NCBI RefSeq assembly: GCF_021602345.1
Contig: NZ_BQID01000004.1
Coordinates: 124,001 to 188,000, forward strand
DNA: 64,000 nt
Direction: 5' to 3'
Source of the DNA: Pseudomonas pharyngis
Lineage (GTDB): Bacteria; Pseudomonadota; Gammaproteobacteria; Pseudomonadales; Pseudomonadaceae
A program made the translations under genes and the position numbers. The notes under the pieces are model-generated. The model had not been told where the DNA came from. It saw only the letters and a list, made by a program, of their open reading frames with translations, and searched no databases. Positions 16,854 through 26,283 of this stretch are shown here, in pieces (the first letter of the stretch is position 1; every line of letters starts with the position of its first letter).

Positions 16854-17856
16854 CGCCAATCCTCACTTTGCCGCGGAACACGTAGTAGCTCCAGAAGGTG
16901 TACATCAGGATCACCGGCAGAATGAACAGCGCGCCGATCAAGGCGAACAACTGACTGGTGGCCGGTGAAGCCGCCGCCCACAGACTGACCGACGGCGGGA
17001 TGATGTTCGGCCAGATGCTCATTGCCAGGCCGATGTAACCGAGGAACATCAGCGCCAGGGTGAACACGAACGGCCAGTGGGTGTGGCGCTGACGCAGCGA
17101 ACGCAACAGCCCGAACAACGCCAGCACCGCCAACACCACCAGCCCGGCGAACACGGTCAGGTGCGCATGGTTGAACCAGCGACTGGCCAGTTCCGGATGC
17201 AGTTGCAACGTCCACACGCCGATCACCACCACCATCGCCAGCAACAGCCACGCCAGCGGACGGCTGTAGTGGCGCATCCGCGATTCGAGCATGCCTTCGG
17301 TCTTGACCAGCAACCAGGTGCTGCCGAGCAAGGCGTAGGCGATCACCAGACCGACGCCGCAGACCAGCGGGAACGGCGCCAGCCAGTCGAGACCGCCACC
17401 GGCAAACTGCCGATCCACCACCGGAATCCCCCCCACATACGCGCCGATCACCACGCCCTGGGAGAACGTCGCCAGCAGCGAACCGCCAATGAACGCCCAG
17501 TCCCACAGATGGCGTTTTTCAGCCGGCGCCTTGAAGCGAAACTCGAACGCCACCCCACGGAAAATCAGACCCGCGAGCATGAAGATCAACGGCAGATACA
17601 GCGCCTCCAGAATCACCCCGTAAGCCAGCGGAAACGCGCCGTACAACGCCGCCCCACCGAGCACCAGCCAGGTTTCGTTGCCGTCCCACACCGGTGCGAC
17701 GGTGTTCATCATCACGTCGCGTTCCTGCTCGTCGCTGATCATCGGGAACAGGATCCCGAGGCCCAGATCGAAGCCGTCCATGATCACGTACATCATCACC
17801 CCGAAGGCAATGATCACGCCCCAGATCAACGAGAGATCGATACCTTGAATACCCAT
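16840..17856 (-). CDS. cioB: Cyanide-insensitive terminal oxidase subunit II
   Basis: A 338-residue polytopic protein of the CydB family with about nine membrane helices. Family segments include VMMYVIMDGFDLGLGIL at the start and PVWDGNETWLVLGGAALYGAFPLAY. With CioA it forms a bd-type quinol oxidase that reduces O2 without pumping protons and tolerates cyanide, which fluorescent pseudomonads may themselves make. AGGAG precedes the ATG. It lies 17 bases downstream of cioA and overlaps the DUF2474 gene. The call of cio rather than cyd rests on Pseudomonas context. Confidence 0.92.
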   Translation of the reverse strand: MGIQGIDLSLIWGVIIAFGVMMYVIMDGFDLGLGILFPMISDEQERDVMMNTVAPVWDGNETWLVLGGAALYGAFPLAYGVILEALYLPLIFMLAGLIFRGVAFEFRFKAPAEKRHLWDWAFIGGSLLATFSQGVVIGAYVGGIPVVDRQFAGGGLDWLAPFPLVCGVGLVIAYALLGSTWLLVKTEGMLESRMRHYSRPLAWLLLAMVVVIGVWTLQLHPELASRWFNHAHLTVFAGLVVLAVLALFGLLRSLRQRHTHWPFVFTLALMFLGYIGLAMSIWPNIIPPSVSLWAAASPATSQLFALIGALFILPVILMYTFWSYYVFRGKVRIGDGYH

Positions 17857-17873
17857 GACTCAACGCTCCTTTT

Positions 17874-19289
17874 TCAGTGGATCCGGGTCGCGGATTCGAG
17901 GTTGTCGGTGACCGCCGAAAGTGGCCGGCGCGGGGTCTGCACCTGAGTGCCTTCGGGCGGATGTTCGTGGTGCGGCTGCGGACCCTTGCTCACCAGTTTC
18001 ATCATGTAGCCGATGCCCACGGTGAACACCGAGCAGTAGATGACGACGAACAGCGCCAGCGAGGTGCTCATCTGCGCCACCGAGTGATGGGACGCGGCGT
18101 CATGAGTACGCATCAGGCCGTACACCACCCACGGCTGACGCCCGACTTCGGTGGTGATCCACCCCGCCAGCAGCGCAATCAGTCCGCTCGGCCCCATCAG
18201 CAGCACCAGCCGCTGGAAGCCGCGATGCCGGTAGATCTTGCCGTTGCGCCGCAGCGCCAGCCCCAGCACACCGACCAGAATCATCAACATGCCCAGCCCG
18301 GCCATCACGCGGAAGCTCCAGAAGATCACGGTCGAGTTCGGCCGGTCTTCTTTCGGGAAGCTCTTGAGCGCCGGGATCTGCTTGTCGAGGCTGTGGGTGA
18401 GGATCAGGCTGCCGAGGTACGGAATCTCGATCGCATACTTGGTCTTTTCCGCCTGCATGTCGGGGATGCCGAACAGCACCAACGGGGTCGGCCCGTTGTC
18501 GGCGTTTTCCCAGTGGCCCTCGATGGCGGCGATTTTTGCCGGTTGGTGTTCCAGGGTGTTCAAGCCATGGGCGTCACCGACCACCGCTTGAATCGGCGCC
18601 ACGATCAGCGCCATCCACAGCGCCATGGAAAACATCTTGCGCACCGGTTTGCTGTCGTTGCCACGTAGCAAATGCCAGGCCGCCGAAGCGCCGACAAAGA
18701 ACGCCGTGGCAACGAACGCGGCAATCGCCATGTGCGCCAGACGGAACGGGAACGACGGGTTGAACACGATCGCCAGCCAGTCGACCGGCATCACCCGGCC
18801 GTCAACGATCTCGAAGCCCTGCGGGGTCTGCATCCAGCTGTTGGAGGCGAGAATCCAGAAGGTCGAAATCAGCGTGCCGATGGCGACCATCACCGTGGCG
18901 AAGAAGTGCAAGCCACGGCCCACGCGGTTCCAGCCGAACAGCATCACCCCGAGGAACCCGGCTTCGAGGAAGAACGCGGTCAGCACTTCATAGGTCAGCA
19001 ACGGCCCGGTGACGCTGCCGGCGAAGTCGGAAAATCCGCTCCAGTTGGTGCCGAACTGGTACGCCATGACCAGCCCCGACACCACGCCCATGCCGAAGTT
19101 GACGGCGAAGATCTTTGACCAGAAGTGGTAAAGATCGCGGTAAGTGTCGTTACGGGTTTTCAGCCACAGGCCTTCGAGCACCGCCAGGAAACTCGCGAGA
19201 CCAATGGTGATCGCCGGGAAAATGATGTGGAACGAAACCGTGAACGCGAATTGAATTCGCGCCAGGTCCAGTGCCTCCAGGTTGAACAT
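17874..19289 (-). CDS. cioA: Cyanide-insensitive terminal oxidase subunit I
   Basis: A 471-residue CydA-family quinol oxidase subunit. It begins MFNLEALDLARIQFAFTVSFHIIFPAITIG, whose histidine (H21) corresponds to the high-spin heme ligand. ATEVGRQPWVVYGLMRT-type sequence near 400 is also characteristic. The Q-loop is short, as in the CIO branch. I start at the ATG behind GAGGA; an ORF extension of 12 codons upstream is less likely. It leads the cioA-cioB-DUF2474 operon. The 110 bases between it and the YdeP gene hold no ANR box that I can see. Confidence 0.92.
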   Translation of the reverse strand: MFNLEALDLARIQFAFTVSFHIIFPAITIGLASFLAVLEGLWLKTRNDTYRDLYHFWSKIFAVNFGMGVVSGLVMAYQFGTNWSGFSDFAGSVTGPLLTYEVLTAFFLEAGFLGVMLFGWNRVGRGLHFFATVMVAIGTLISTFWILASNSWMQTPQGFEIVDGRVMPVDWLAIVFNPSFPFRLAHMAIAAFVATAFFVGASAAWHLLRGNDSKPVRKMFSMALWMALIVAPIQAVVGDAHGLNTLEHQPAKIAAIEGHWENADNGPTPLVLFGIPDMQAEKTKYAIEIPYLGSLILTHSLDKQIPALKSFPKEDRPNSTVIFWSFRVMAGLGMLMILVGVLGLALRRNGKIYRHRGFQRLVLLMGPSGLIALLAGWITTEVGRQPWVVYGLMRTHDAASHHSVAQMSTSLALFVVIYCSVFTVGIGYMMKLVSKGPQPHHEHPPEGTQVQTPRRPLSAVTDNLESATRIH

Positions 19290-19399
19290 GATGATGTCCT
19301 CATCAAGGCTGAAAAGCGGCAGCACACGGCCGGGCCACCGCCAGGCGCGAGCGCCTGCAGCCAGTCAAAAAAGCAAAAGGGTTGGATCGCGTGGTTCGG

Positions 19400-21724
19400 T
19401 CAGGCCACCGACGACGGGATCAGGTTGCTCGCCTCGGCCGCTTCGAGGCGGATCGCCACGAATTTGGAGGTCGGCGTGTAGGTGCGGTCGCCGTAGCTTT
19501 CCAGCGGCACCAACGGGTTGGTTTCCGGGTAGTACGCGGCAGCCTGCCCGGCGGGAATGTCGTAGGCGATCAGGGTGAAACCGCTGACCCGACGCTCGCG
19601 CTCGTCGCCCCACAGCGCCACCAGATCGACCTTTTGCCCCGGTTCAAAACCGAGCCGGCGGATGTCCTGCTCGTTGGCGAACACCACGTCGCGCATGCCG
19701 TAAACCCCGCGATAACGGTCGTCGAGGCCGTACAGCGTGGTGTTGTACTGATCGTGGGAACGCATGGTTTGCAGGATCAGATGCGGTTTGACCGGCAGGT
19801 TGCGCACGCCTTCGCTGATCAGATGTTCCGGCAGCACACACGGGGTGAACTGGGCCTTGCCGGATTCGGTGTTCCAGACCCGGTCGGAGGCGTTGTTGCC
19901 GAGGTGGAAACCACCGGGGATCAGCAGCTTCTCGTTGAAGTTCTCGAAGCCCGGAATCACGTCGGCGATCAGGTTGCGGATGCGCCCGTAGTCGCCGACC
20001 GCCCATTCCCAGTCGATCGGGTGTTTGCCCAAAGTGGCGGCGGCGATCCCGGCAATGATCGCCGGCTCGGATTTCAGGTGCGCCGACTTCGGCTTCAGTT
20101 GGCCGAACGACAAGTGCACCATGCTGAAGGTGTCTTCCACCGTCACGCCTTGCGGACCTTCGGCCTGGACATCGATGTCGGTTCGGCCCAGGCACGGCAG
20201 GATCAACGCATCACGCCCGGTCACCAGATGGCTGCGGTTGAGCTTGGTCGAAATGTGCACGGTGAGGTCGAGTTTGCGCATCGCGGCGTGGGTGCGCGGG
20301 GTGTCCGGCGTGGCTTGAGCGAAGTTGCCGCCCAGACCGATAAACACCTTGGCTTCGCCGCGCTCCATGGCGCCAATCGCCATCACCGTGTTGTGGCCGT
20401 GCATGCGCGGCACCTTGAAGTTGAAGCGTTTTTCCAGGGCGTCCATCAGCTCGGTCGGGGCCAGTTCGTTGATGCCCATGGTGCGGTCGCCCTGCACATT
20501 ACTGTGGCCGCGCACCGGCGACAGCCCGGCGCCCGGACGGCCGACGTTGCCGCGCAGCAGTTGCAGGTTGATGACTTCCTGCAGGGTCGGCACCGAGTGC
20601 ACGTGTTGGGTCAGGCCCATGGCCCAGCACATGATCACGCTCTTGGCGCGGGCGTACATGCGCGCGGCCAGTTCGATGTCATGCAGCGGCACGCCGGACT
20701 GCTCGACGATGTGCTCCCAGCTCGTGGCATCGACTTCGGCAAGATAGCTGTCGAGACCCGACGTGTGCTCGGCAATGAAGGCGTGATCGAACACCGGTTC
20801 GCCGCCAGTGGCCTGGGCTTCGCGCTCCCACTCCAGCAGGAATTTGGCCATGCCGCGAATCATCGCCATGTCGCCGCCCAGTGCCGGGCGGAAGTACGCG
20901 GTGTTGGTCGCTTCCCAGCCGTTGCTGAGCATCTCGATCGGGTTCTGCGGATTCTGGAAGCGCTCCAGTCCACGCTCCTTGAGCGGGTTGATGCACACCA
21001 CCTGCGCGCCGCGTTTCACCGCTTCACGCAGCGGTTCGAGCATGCGCGGGTGGTTGGTGCCGGGGTTCTGGCCGATCACGAAAATCGCGTCGGCGTGGTG
21101 CAGGTCTTCATAGACCACCGTGCCTTTGCCGACGCCCAGGCTCTCGCCCATGCTCACGGCGCTGGCTTCGTGGCACATGTTCGAGCAGTCGGGGAAATTG
21201 TTGGTGCCGTAGGCGCGGACGAACAACTGATAGAGAAACGCCGCTTCGTTGCTGGCACGACCCGAGGTGTAGAACTCGGCCTCGTGGGGCGATTTCAGGC
21301 CTTTGAGGTGCTTGGCGATCAGCGCAAAGGCGTCGTCCCAGGTAGTTTCCACATAGCGGTCGACCCGCGCGTCATAGCGCATCGGATGGGTGATCCGGCC
21401 CTGATACTCAAGCCAGTAATCACTTTGCTCGGCCAGGCTCGAGACCGTGTACTTGTTGAAGAACGCCGGATCGACCAGGCGGCCGGTGGCTTCCCAGTTC
21501 ACCGCTTTGGCGCCGTTCTCGCAGAACTTCAGCATGCTCGCGCCGGGTGCCTCACCCCAGGCACAACCGGGGCAGTCGAAGCCGCCGTTCTGGTTGGTCT
21601 TGAGCATGGCGCGGATGTTTTTCAGGGCGTTTTCACTGCCCAGCCAGTTCTTGGTGAGGCTGATGACAGCGCCCCAACCCGCAGCGGCGCCCTTGTAGGG
21701 TTTGTAACGGTCGACTTGTGACAT
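19400..21724 (-). CDS. YdeP-type molybdopterin oxidoreductase (FdhF family)
   Basis: A 774-residue member of the DMSO-reductase superfamily, formate-dehydrogenase-alpha-like branch (YdeP/FdhF). An N-terminal FeS region contains FDCPGCAWGE; molybdopterin-guanine-dinucleotide-binding segments include AFLYQLFVRAYGTNNFPDCSNMCHEAS (a cysteine stands near the molybdenum position) and HSNVQGDRTMGI. The C-terminal domain has the usual molydopterin dinucleotide-binding fold (LQTMRSHDQYNTTLYGLDDRYRGV). Its substrate is not known; E. coli YdeP is linked to acid resistance. It is divergent from a moaA gene, so cofactor supply and enzyme may be co-regulated. Confidence 0.88.
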   Translation of the reverse strand: MSQVDRYKPYKGAAAGWGAVISLTKNWLGSENALKNIRAMLKTNQNGGFDCPGCAWGEAPGASMLKFCENGAKAVNWEATGRLVDPAFFNKYTVSSLAEQSDYWLEYQGRITHPMRYDARVDRYVETTWDDAFALIAKHLKGLKSPHEAEFYTSGRASNEAAFLYQLFVRAYGTNNFPDCSNMCHEASAVSMGESLGVGKGTVVYEDLHHADAIFVIGQNPGTNHPRMLEPLREAVKRGAQVVCINPLKERGLERFQNPQNPIEMLSNGWEATNTAYFRPALGGDMAMIRGMAKFLLEWEREAQATGGEPVFDHAFIAEHTSGLDSYLAEVDATSWEHIVEQSGVPLHDIELAARMYARAKSVIMCWAMGLTQHVHSVPTLQEVINLQLLRGNVGRPGAGLSPVRGHSNVQGDRTMGINELAPTELMDALEKRFNFKVPRMHGHNTVMAIGAMERGEAKVFIGLGGNFAQATPDTPRTHAAMRKLDLTVHISTKLNRSHLVTGRDALILPCLGRTDIDVQAEGPQGVTVEDTFSMVHLSFGQLKPKSAHLKSEPAIIAGIAAATLGKHPIDWEWAVGDYGRIRNLIADVIPGFENFNEKLLIPGGFHLGNNASDRVWNTESGKAQFTPCVLPEHLISEGVRNLPVKPHLILQTMRSHDQYNTTLYGLDDRYRGVYGMRDVVFANEQDIRRLGFEPGQKVDLVALWGDERERRVSGFTLIAYDIPAGQAAAYYPETNPLVPLESYGDRTYTPTSKFVAIRLEAAEASNLIPSSVA

Positions 21725-22080
21725 GGGACTTCTCCATGACGATGCACACAGGCAAAAACCTGATCGGGTTTAAACAGCGACGACTGACTTTCAAGTTAAA
21801 AAGCGGTCGTTTCGTTTGACGGGGCCAAGGATAGGAACCGCTGCAAAAACTTGTCTAATCGCTATTAATGACTGCGTTATCGAAAGCATCTATCACCGAC
21901 TTAATCCCTTTAAATCCGGGCACTTGCAAAACCAGGAAGGGAAAAATGACGAATAATTTTTTCATCATCGACAGCATCAATCGGCCGGTCATTAAGAGTG
22001 ATTGGACGCTGTTCGAAGTTGCTCATAACCTGCGCCGACCCAATCCCTTCAATAGCGGATCTCACCCAAGCGAGGCTGTC
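21725..22080. promoter_or_regulatory. Divergent ydeP-moaA control region with an in-frame leader
   Basis: No independent gene is evident in these 356 bases. On the minus strand TAGACA and TATCCT, 18 bases apart (about 21835-21864), could form the ydeP promoter. On the plus strand an ATG at 21946 sits behind a strong AGGAAGGG site and reads in frame, without a stop, into moaA, adding 45 residues ([14 protein letters not shown]...). This is either an extended MoaA N-terminus or a translated leader. Confidence 0.4.
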
Positions 22081-23079
22081 ATGTCAGAGCGCGTCTTGAT
22101 CGATGGTTACAACCGCCGCGTCGACTACCTGCGCATGTCGGTCACCGACCGCTGCGACTTCCGCTGCGTGTATTGCATGGCTGAAGACATGCAGTTTCTG
22201 CCGCGCCAACGGGTGCTGACGCTGGAGGAGATCTATCAACTGGCGCAGGGCTTCGTTGCGCTGGGCACCCGCAAGATCCGCCTGACCGGTGGTGAGCCGC
22301 TGATACGCCCCGGCGTCGTCGGCTTGTGCAAGCAGATCGCCGCCCTGCCCGGCCTGCGCGAACTGTGCCTGACCACCAACGGCTCGCAACTCGTCAAACT
22401 CGCCAGCCCGCTGTTCGATGCCGGGGTCAAACGCCTCAACGTCAGCCTCGACAGCCTCGATGCCGAGCGCTTCAAGCAGATGACCCGCACCGGCGATCTG
22501 GGCCAGGTGATCGACGGCATCGACGCCGCACGCGCCGCCGGATTTACCCGCACTAAACTCAACTGCGTGGTGATGCAGGGCCGCAACGATCACGAGATCA
22601 ATGATCTGGTGCAGTTCGCCATCGAGCGGGATCTGGATATTTCCTTCATCGAGGAAATGCCGCTGGGGATCATCAGCGAACACAGCCGCGCCGAGTCGTT
22701 CTTTTCCAGCACTCAGGTGCGCGAAAAGATCGCCGAGCGCTACACCCTGATCGACTCCGCCGAATCGACCCAGGGCCCGTCGCGCTACTGGCGGCTGTCA
22801 GAAGCGCCGCACATTCGACTGGGGTTCATCTCGCCCCACAGCCACAATTTCTGCGGCACCTGCAACCGGGTGCGGCTGACGGTCGAGGGGCGTTTGCTAC
22901 TGTGTCTGGGGAACGAGCATTCGGTGGATCTGAAAGCGGTGCTGCGGGCTCATCCGGGTCAACCGGAACGACTCGAGAAAGCCATCATTGAAGCAATGAA
23001 ACTCAAGCCTTACCGGCACAATTTTGAAGTGAACGACGACGTGCAAGTGGTGCGTTTCATGAACATGACCGGCGGCTGA
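22081..23079 (+). CDS. moaA: GTP 3',8-cyclase MoaA (molybdenum cofactor biosynthesis)
   Basis: Radical-SAM enzyme of 332 residues that starts molybdopterin synthesis by cyclising GTP. The first 4Fe-4S cluster is held by C25, C29 and C32 (CDFRCVYC); SAM binding is marked by LTGGEPLIR. The second, C-terminal cluster uses C258, C261 and C275 in [18 protein letters not shown], confirming MoaA. I annotate the ATG giving [18 protein letters not shown] as start; an upstream ATG (21946) with a better ribosome binding site is in frame. It is divergent from a molybdoenzyme gene, so it is likely a dedicated paralogue, but that cannot be proven here. Confidence 0.93.
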   Translation: MSERVLIDGYNRRVDYLRMSVTDRCDFRCVYCMAEDMQFLPRQRVLTLEEIYQLAQGFVALGTRKIRLTGGEPLIRPGVVGLCKQIAALPGLRELCLTTNGSQLVKLASPLFDAGVKRLNVSLDSLDAERFKQMTRTGDLGQVIDGIDAARAAGFTRTKLNCVVMQGRNDHEINDLVQFAIERDLDISFIEEMPLGIISEHSRAESFFSSTQVREKIAERYTLIDSAESTQGPSRYWRLSEAPHIRLGFISPHSHNFCGTCNRVRLTVEGRLLLCLGNEHSVDLKAVLRAHPGQPERLEKAIIEAMKLKPYRHNFEVNDDVQVVRFMNMTGG

Positions 23080-23108
23080 TCCGCCACGTTTGCAAGGCAG
23101 AGAGCCGC

Positions 23109-24008
23109 ATGATCATCCGACCCAAGGTCAATCAATTCGCCATTCTCTTCACCCTCAAAGGCTCGATTGCCAAGCGCATCGCCCTGCGCGCCCTGATGGT
23201 GACGCTGCTGGCGTCGGCCATCGTGCTGGTGGAAATGCTCCACCCGAGCAACTTCACCAAGGTCAACGCCACGCCGTTCACCCTGCTCGGCCTGTCGCTG
23301 TCGATCTTCATGAATTTTCGCAACAACGCCTGTTACGACCGCTGGTACGAAGCGCGCAAGGCCTGGGGCGAAGTGATCGTGCATGTGCGCTCGATGATTC
23401 GCGAGACCCATGTGATTCGCGAATCTGCGCAGCGCCGTCTGTTGCTGCTCAACCTCGCAGGTTTTGCCCATGCGCTGAATGCGCGCTTGCGCCGGGAAGA
23501 CGAAGCCGCCGCCAGCGCCGAGTGGATCACCCCGCAGCACGATGCGCAGGTGCCGGACTACAGCGGGCGCATCCTGCAGACGGTGGGTCAGCAATGCTCC
23601 GATCTGCACGAATCAGGCGAGCTAAGCGAATGGCGCTACATGCTACTGGCCAATCACCTGACCAGCCTGACCCAGGCGCAGGCGGTGTGCGAGCGGATCA
23701 AGAACACGCCGCTGCCCTTCCCTTACACCTTACTGCTGCACCGCACGATTTACCTGTTCTGCATCTTGCTGCCGTTCGCCATGGCCGAACCGCTGGGCTG
23801 GCTGACGCCGCTGTTCACGGCGATTGTCAGCTACACCTTTTTCGGGCTGGATGCGATTGCCGATGAACTGGAAGACCCGTTCGGCCGGGATGAAAACGAT
23901 TTGCCGACCGATGCGCTGGTGCGCAGCATCGAGCGGGATATTCTCTCGGAGCTGGGGACTGAGCCGTTGCCGCCAGCGCTGAAACCCGTCGACTACGTAC
24001 TCAGCTGA
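23109..24008 (+). CDS. Bestrophin-family (UPF0187) ion channel
   Basis: A 299-residue membrane protein of the bacterial bestrophin family (YneE-like). Signatures are TPFTLLGLSLSIFMNFRNNACYDRWYEARKAWG near residues 55-90 and DELEDPFGRDENDLP near 255-270. Four main hydrophobic segments are visible. Characterised bacterial members form pentameric cation-selective channels. It starts 29 bases after moaA on the same strand, so it may share its transcript. A REPIN lies directly after the gene. Confidence 0.88.
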   Translation: MIIRPKVNQFAILFTLKGSIAKRIALRALMVTLLASAIVLVEMLHPSNFTKVNATPFTLLGLSLSIFMNFRNNACYDRWYEARKAWGEVIVHVRSMIRETHVIRESAQRRLLLLNLAGFAHALNARLRREDEAAASAEWITPQHDAQVPDYSGRILQTVGQQCSDLHESGELSEWRYMLLANHLTSLTQAQAVCERIKNTPLPFPYTLLLHRTIYLFCILLPFAMAEPLGWLTPLFTAIVSYTFFGLDAIADELEDPFGRDENDLPTDALVRSIERDILSELGTEPLPPALKPVDYVLS

Positions 24009-24030
24009 AGTTGATGCACCGCTGTTCTCC

Positions 24031-24120
24031 TGTGGGAGCCAGCCTGCTGGCGATAGCGGTGCGTGATCCAACTGATTTGCAAGCTGACACAGCGTAATCG
24101 CCAGCAGGCTGGCTCCCACA
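24031..24120. repeat. REPIN (inverted REP pair)
   Basis: TGTGGGAGCCAGCCTGCTGG plus CGAT (24031-24054) and its exact reverse complement (24097-24120), separated by 42 bases. Arms of 24 bp are perfect, suggesting a recently active element. It lies between the convergent bestrophin and RstB-like genes. Confidence 0.9.
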
Positions 24121-24148
24121 GAGGGCATGTGGTGCTTTCTGGATCGGG

Positions 24149-25435
24149 TCAGTCCAGATGCGCCCAGGTCATGCGGAACGACGCCCCGCCCCACGGTGAA
24201 TCGCCGACGTCGACCTGCCCGCCATGGGATTGCGACACCCGCCGCACCAGCGCCAGACCGAGGCCAAAGCCGCCCGTGCGGCGGTCACGGCTGGCGTCCA
24301 GGCGCGAGAACGGTTCGAAGATTTTCTCCCGTCCTTCCAGCGGCACGCCCGGGCCGTCGTCGTTGACCTGCACTTCGTATTGATCGCCGATGCGCACCAG
24401 CGACACCTCGACCCGCTGCTCGGCATAGCGAATGGCATTGCGCAGCAGATTGATCACCGCCCGCGCCATGAACCGCGGTTCGATCCGTACTTCATCGACT
24501 CGGCAATCAACGATCAGCAATTGCACACCGGCCGCCTCGGCCTCCAGGGCTACGCTGCCGACCACGCTGTCGAGCCAGTTGGCCGCCTGGATGTTTTCGC
24601 GGGTAATCACCGTCGCGCCACGTTCGAGGCTGGCGTAGGTCAGCAGTTCGGAGACCATTTCTTCCAGCTCGCCGAGGTCGGCATACATGTCGGCGATCAG
24701 TTCGCGGTTCTGGCTGGCGTCCGGTTGCTGCTTGAGTTGATCGAGCTCGAACGACAACCGGGCAATCGGCGTGCGCAGTTCGTGGGAGACGGCGTTGGTC
24801 AGTTCGCGCTGATTGGCGATCAGCCCTTCGATGCGCGCTGCCATCAGGTTGAAGTGGCCGGCCAGGTCGCGGATGTTCGAGCGTTTGGACAGCTGAATCC
24901 GCACCGAGAGGTCGTTGTCGCCGAAGCGCTCGGCGGCCAGCCGCAGTTTTTCCAGATCGCGCCAATGCGGGCGAACCCAGAAGTACAGGACGATGCCCAG
25001 TAGCACCGCCAGCATCAGGTAGGCCCCGGCAATGTAGAACGGCATCAGGCTCGGCTCGGGCGGCAGCTTGATGCTGAGCAACTGCGAACCTCCGTCGATG
25101 TTGCTGATGAACTGGGTGTAATCGTCACGAATAACCAACACATCCTGGGCCAGTTCGGCTTTTTCCTGATCATTGAGGTTCAATTGGTCAGCCTCGACCA
25201 GGCTCAACGTCAGCCCGTAGTGCGGCCGCAACGCCTCCAGTTGCGCCTCGCGCGCCGCGCCCTGCTGGTCGCGCATGTGTTCGACCAGCGACCAGGCCTG
25301 ACCGCGCACCGCTTCACGGTTGTAGGCCTGCATCTGGTTGTCGAGCAACGCGTTGAAGGTGTGCTCGACGGTTTGCAGCGCCGCTACCAGCCCGACGGTC
25401 ATCACCAGAAACAGCCCGAGAAATAACCGCAGCAT
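24149..25435 (-). CDS. RstB-like sensor histidine kinase
   Basis: A 428-residue two-helix membrane sensor kinase. Helices at about 1-20 and 130-152 enclose a periplasmic sensor of about 110 residues. A HAMP region is followed by the H-box ELTNAVSHELRTPIARLSFELD, the N box INLLRNAIRYA and the G box GGFGLGLALV. The sequence resembles the RstB family. Its start directly abuts the stop of the partner response regulator, so the two are coupled. The stimulus is unknown. Confidence 0.85.
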   Translation of the reverse strand: MLRLFLGLFLVMTVGLVAALQTVEHTFNALLDNQMQAYNREAVRGQAWSLVEHMRDQQGAAREAQLEALRPHYGLTLSLVEADQLNLNDQEKAELAQDVLVIRDDYTQFISNIDGGSQLLSIKLPPEPSLMPFYIAGAYLMLAVLLGIVLYFWVRPHWRDLEKLRLAAERFGDNDLSVRIQLSKRSNIRDLAGHFNLMAARIEGLIANQRELTNAVSHELRTPIARLSFELDQLKQQPDASQNRELIADMYADLGELEEMVSELLTYASLERGATVITRENIQAANWLDSVVGSVALEAEAAGVQLLIVDCRVDEVRIEPRFMARAVINLLRNAIRYAEQRVEVSLVRIGDQYEVQVNDDGPGVPLEGREKIFEPFSRLDASRDRRTGGFGLGLALVRRVSQSHGGQVDVGDSPWGGASFRMTWAHLD

Positions 25436-26143
25436 CTACAACTCCCACGCGAACGGATTGAACAGGTAACCCTTGCCCCACACGGTCTTGATGCACACCG
25501 GTTCGCGAGGGTTGTCCTTGAGTTTGTTGCGCAACTTGCTGATGTACACGTCGACGCTGCGATTGAGGCCATCGAACGCGATGCCGCGCATGCGGTTGAG
25601 AATGTCATCGCGCGACAGGATCTTGCCGGCGGCGCTGGCCAGCAGCCAAAGCAGTTCGAATTCCATGGTGGTCAGCTCGATCAGCTCGCCCGCCAGACGC
25701 ACTTCGCGGCAACTGCGGTCGATGATCAGGTTGCCGAATTCCAGTGAACTGACCACGCCGCTGTCCGGCACCTGCCGGCGTTGCAAGGCCCGCAGGCGTG
25801 CGAGCAGAACAGGCGGCTTGATCGGTTTGATCACGTAATCGTCGGCGCCGGACTCCAGGCCCAGAATGTGGTCGAGGTCATCTTCCTTGGCCGTCAGGAT
25901 GACAATCGGTGTGTCCGACACGCTGCGGATTTCCCGACACACGTGCAGGCCACTCTGCCCTGGCAGCATCAGGTCGAGCACCACCACTTTGGGCTTGAAT
26001 TCGAGAAACGCGGCCACGGCCAGGTCGCCGCGATGCACCGTGCGTACCTCGTAGCCGTGTTGTTCGAGAAAGTGGGCGATCAGCGCGGCCAGCCGCTCAT
26101 CGTCTTCCACCAGCAGGACTCTGCCAAAACCCAGGTTATCCAT
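25436..26143 (-). CDS. RstA-like response regulator, OmpR family
   Basis: A 235-residue response regulator. The receiver has VLLVEDDERL, the phospho-acceptor Asp in VVVLDLMLPGQSG and Lys in DDYVIKPIKPP. The winged-helix domain includes LTTMEFELLWLLASAAGKILSRDD and NRSVDVYISKLRNKL. The IKPIKP receiver end and the gene order match RstA-RstB. The ATG at 26143 is preferred; a TTG five codons upstream is in frame. It precedes the kinase gene with no intervening base. Confidence 0.86.
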   Translation of the reverse strand: MDNLGFGRVLLVEDDERLAALIAHFLEQHGYEVRTVHRGDLAVAAFLEFKPKVVVLDLMLPGQSGLHVCREIRSVSDTPIVILTAKEDDLDHILGLESGADDYVIKPIKPPVLLARLRALQRRQVPDSGVVSSLEFGNLIIDRSCREVRLAGELIELTTMEFELLWLLASAAGKILSRDDILNRMRGIAFDGLNRSVDVYISKLRNKLKDNPREPVCIKTVWGKGYLFNPFAWEL

Positions 26144-26222
26144 AACAACCGCCGCCAACCGCTTTGTGAAGTGGGCGCCATTATGGCGGCATTCGCGGGC
26201 GAGTCGTTTATCGCAGGCAGCA

Positions 26223-26247
26223 AAAACCGGCCTCCGGGGCCGGTTTT
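26223..26247 (-). terminator. Intrinsic terminator after miaE
   Basis: Perfect 10-bp stem AAAACCGGCC/GGCCGGTTTT with a 5-base loop, plus an extra A-run giving T residues on the minus strand. It separates miaE from the downstream regulator pair. Confidence 0.85.
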
Positions 26248-26283
26248 CGTTGATGTTTCATACTCTTAAGAGTTTTTAACAAT

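Noticed and set aside
19382-21721. Open frame of about 779 codons opposite the YdeP gene
   Set aside because: Antisense shadow: the real protein on the minus strand has clear molybdopterin and FeS motifs; the other frame has none.
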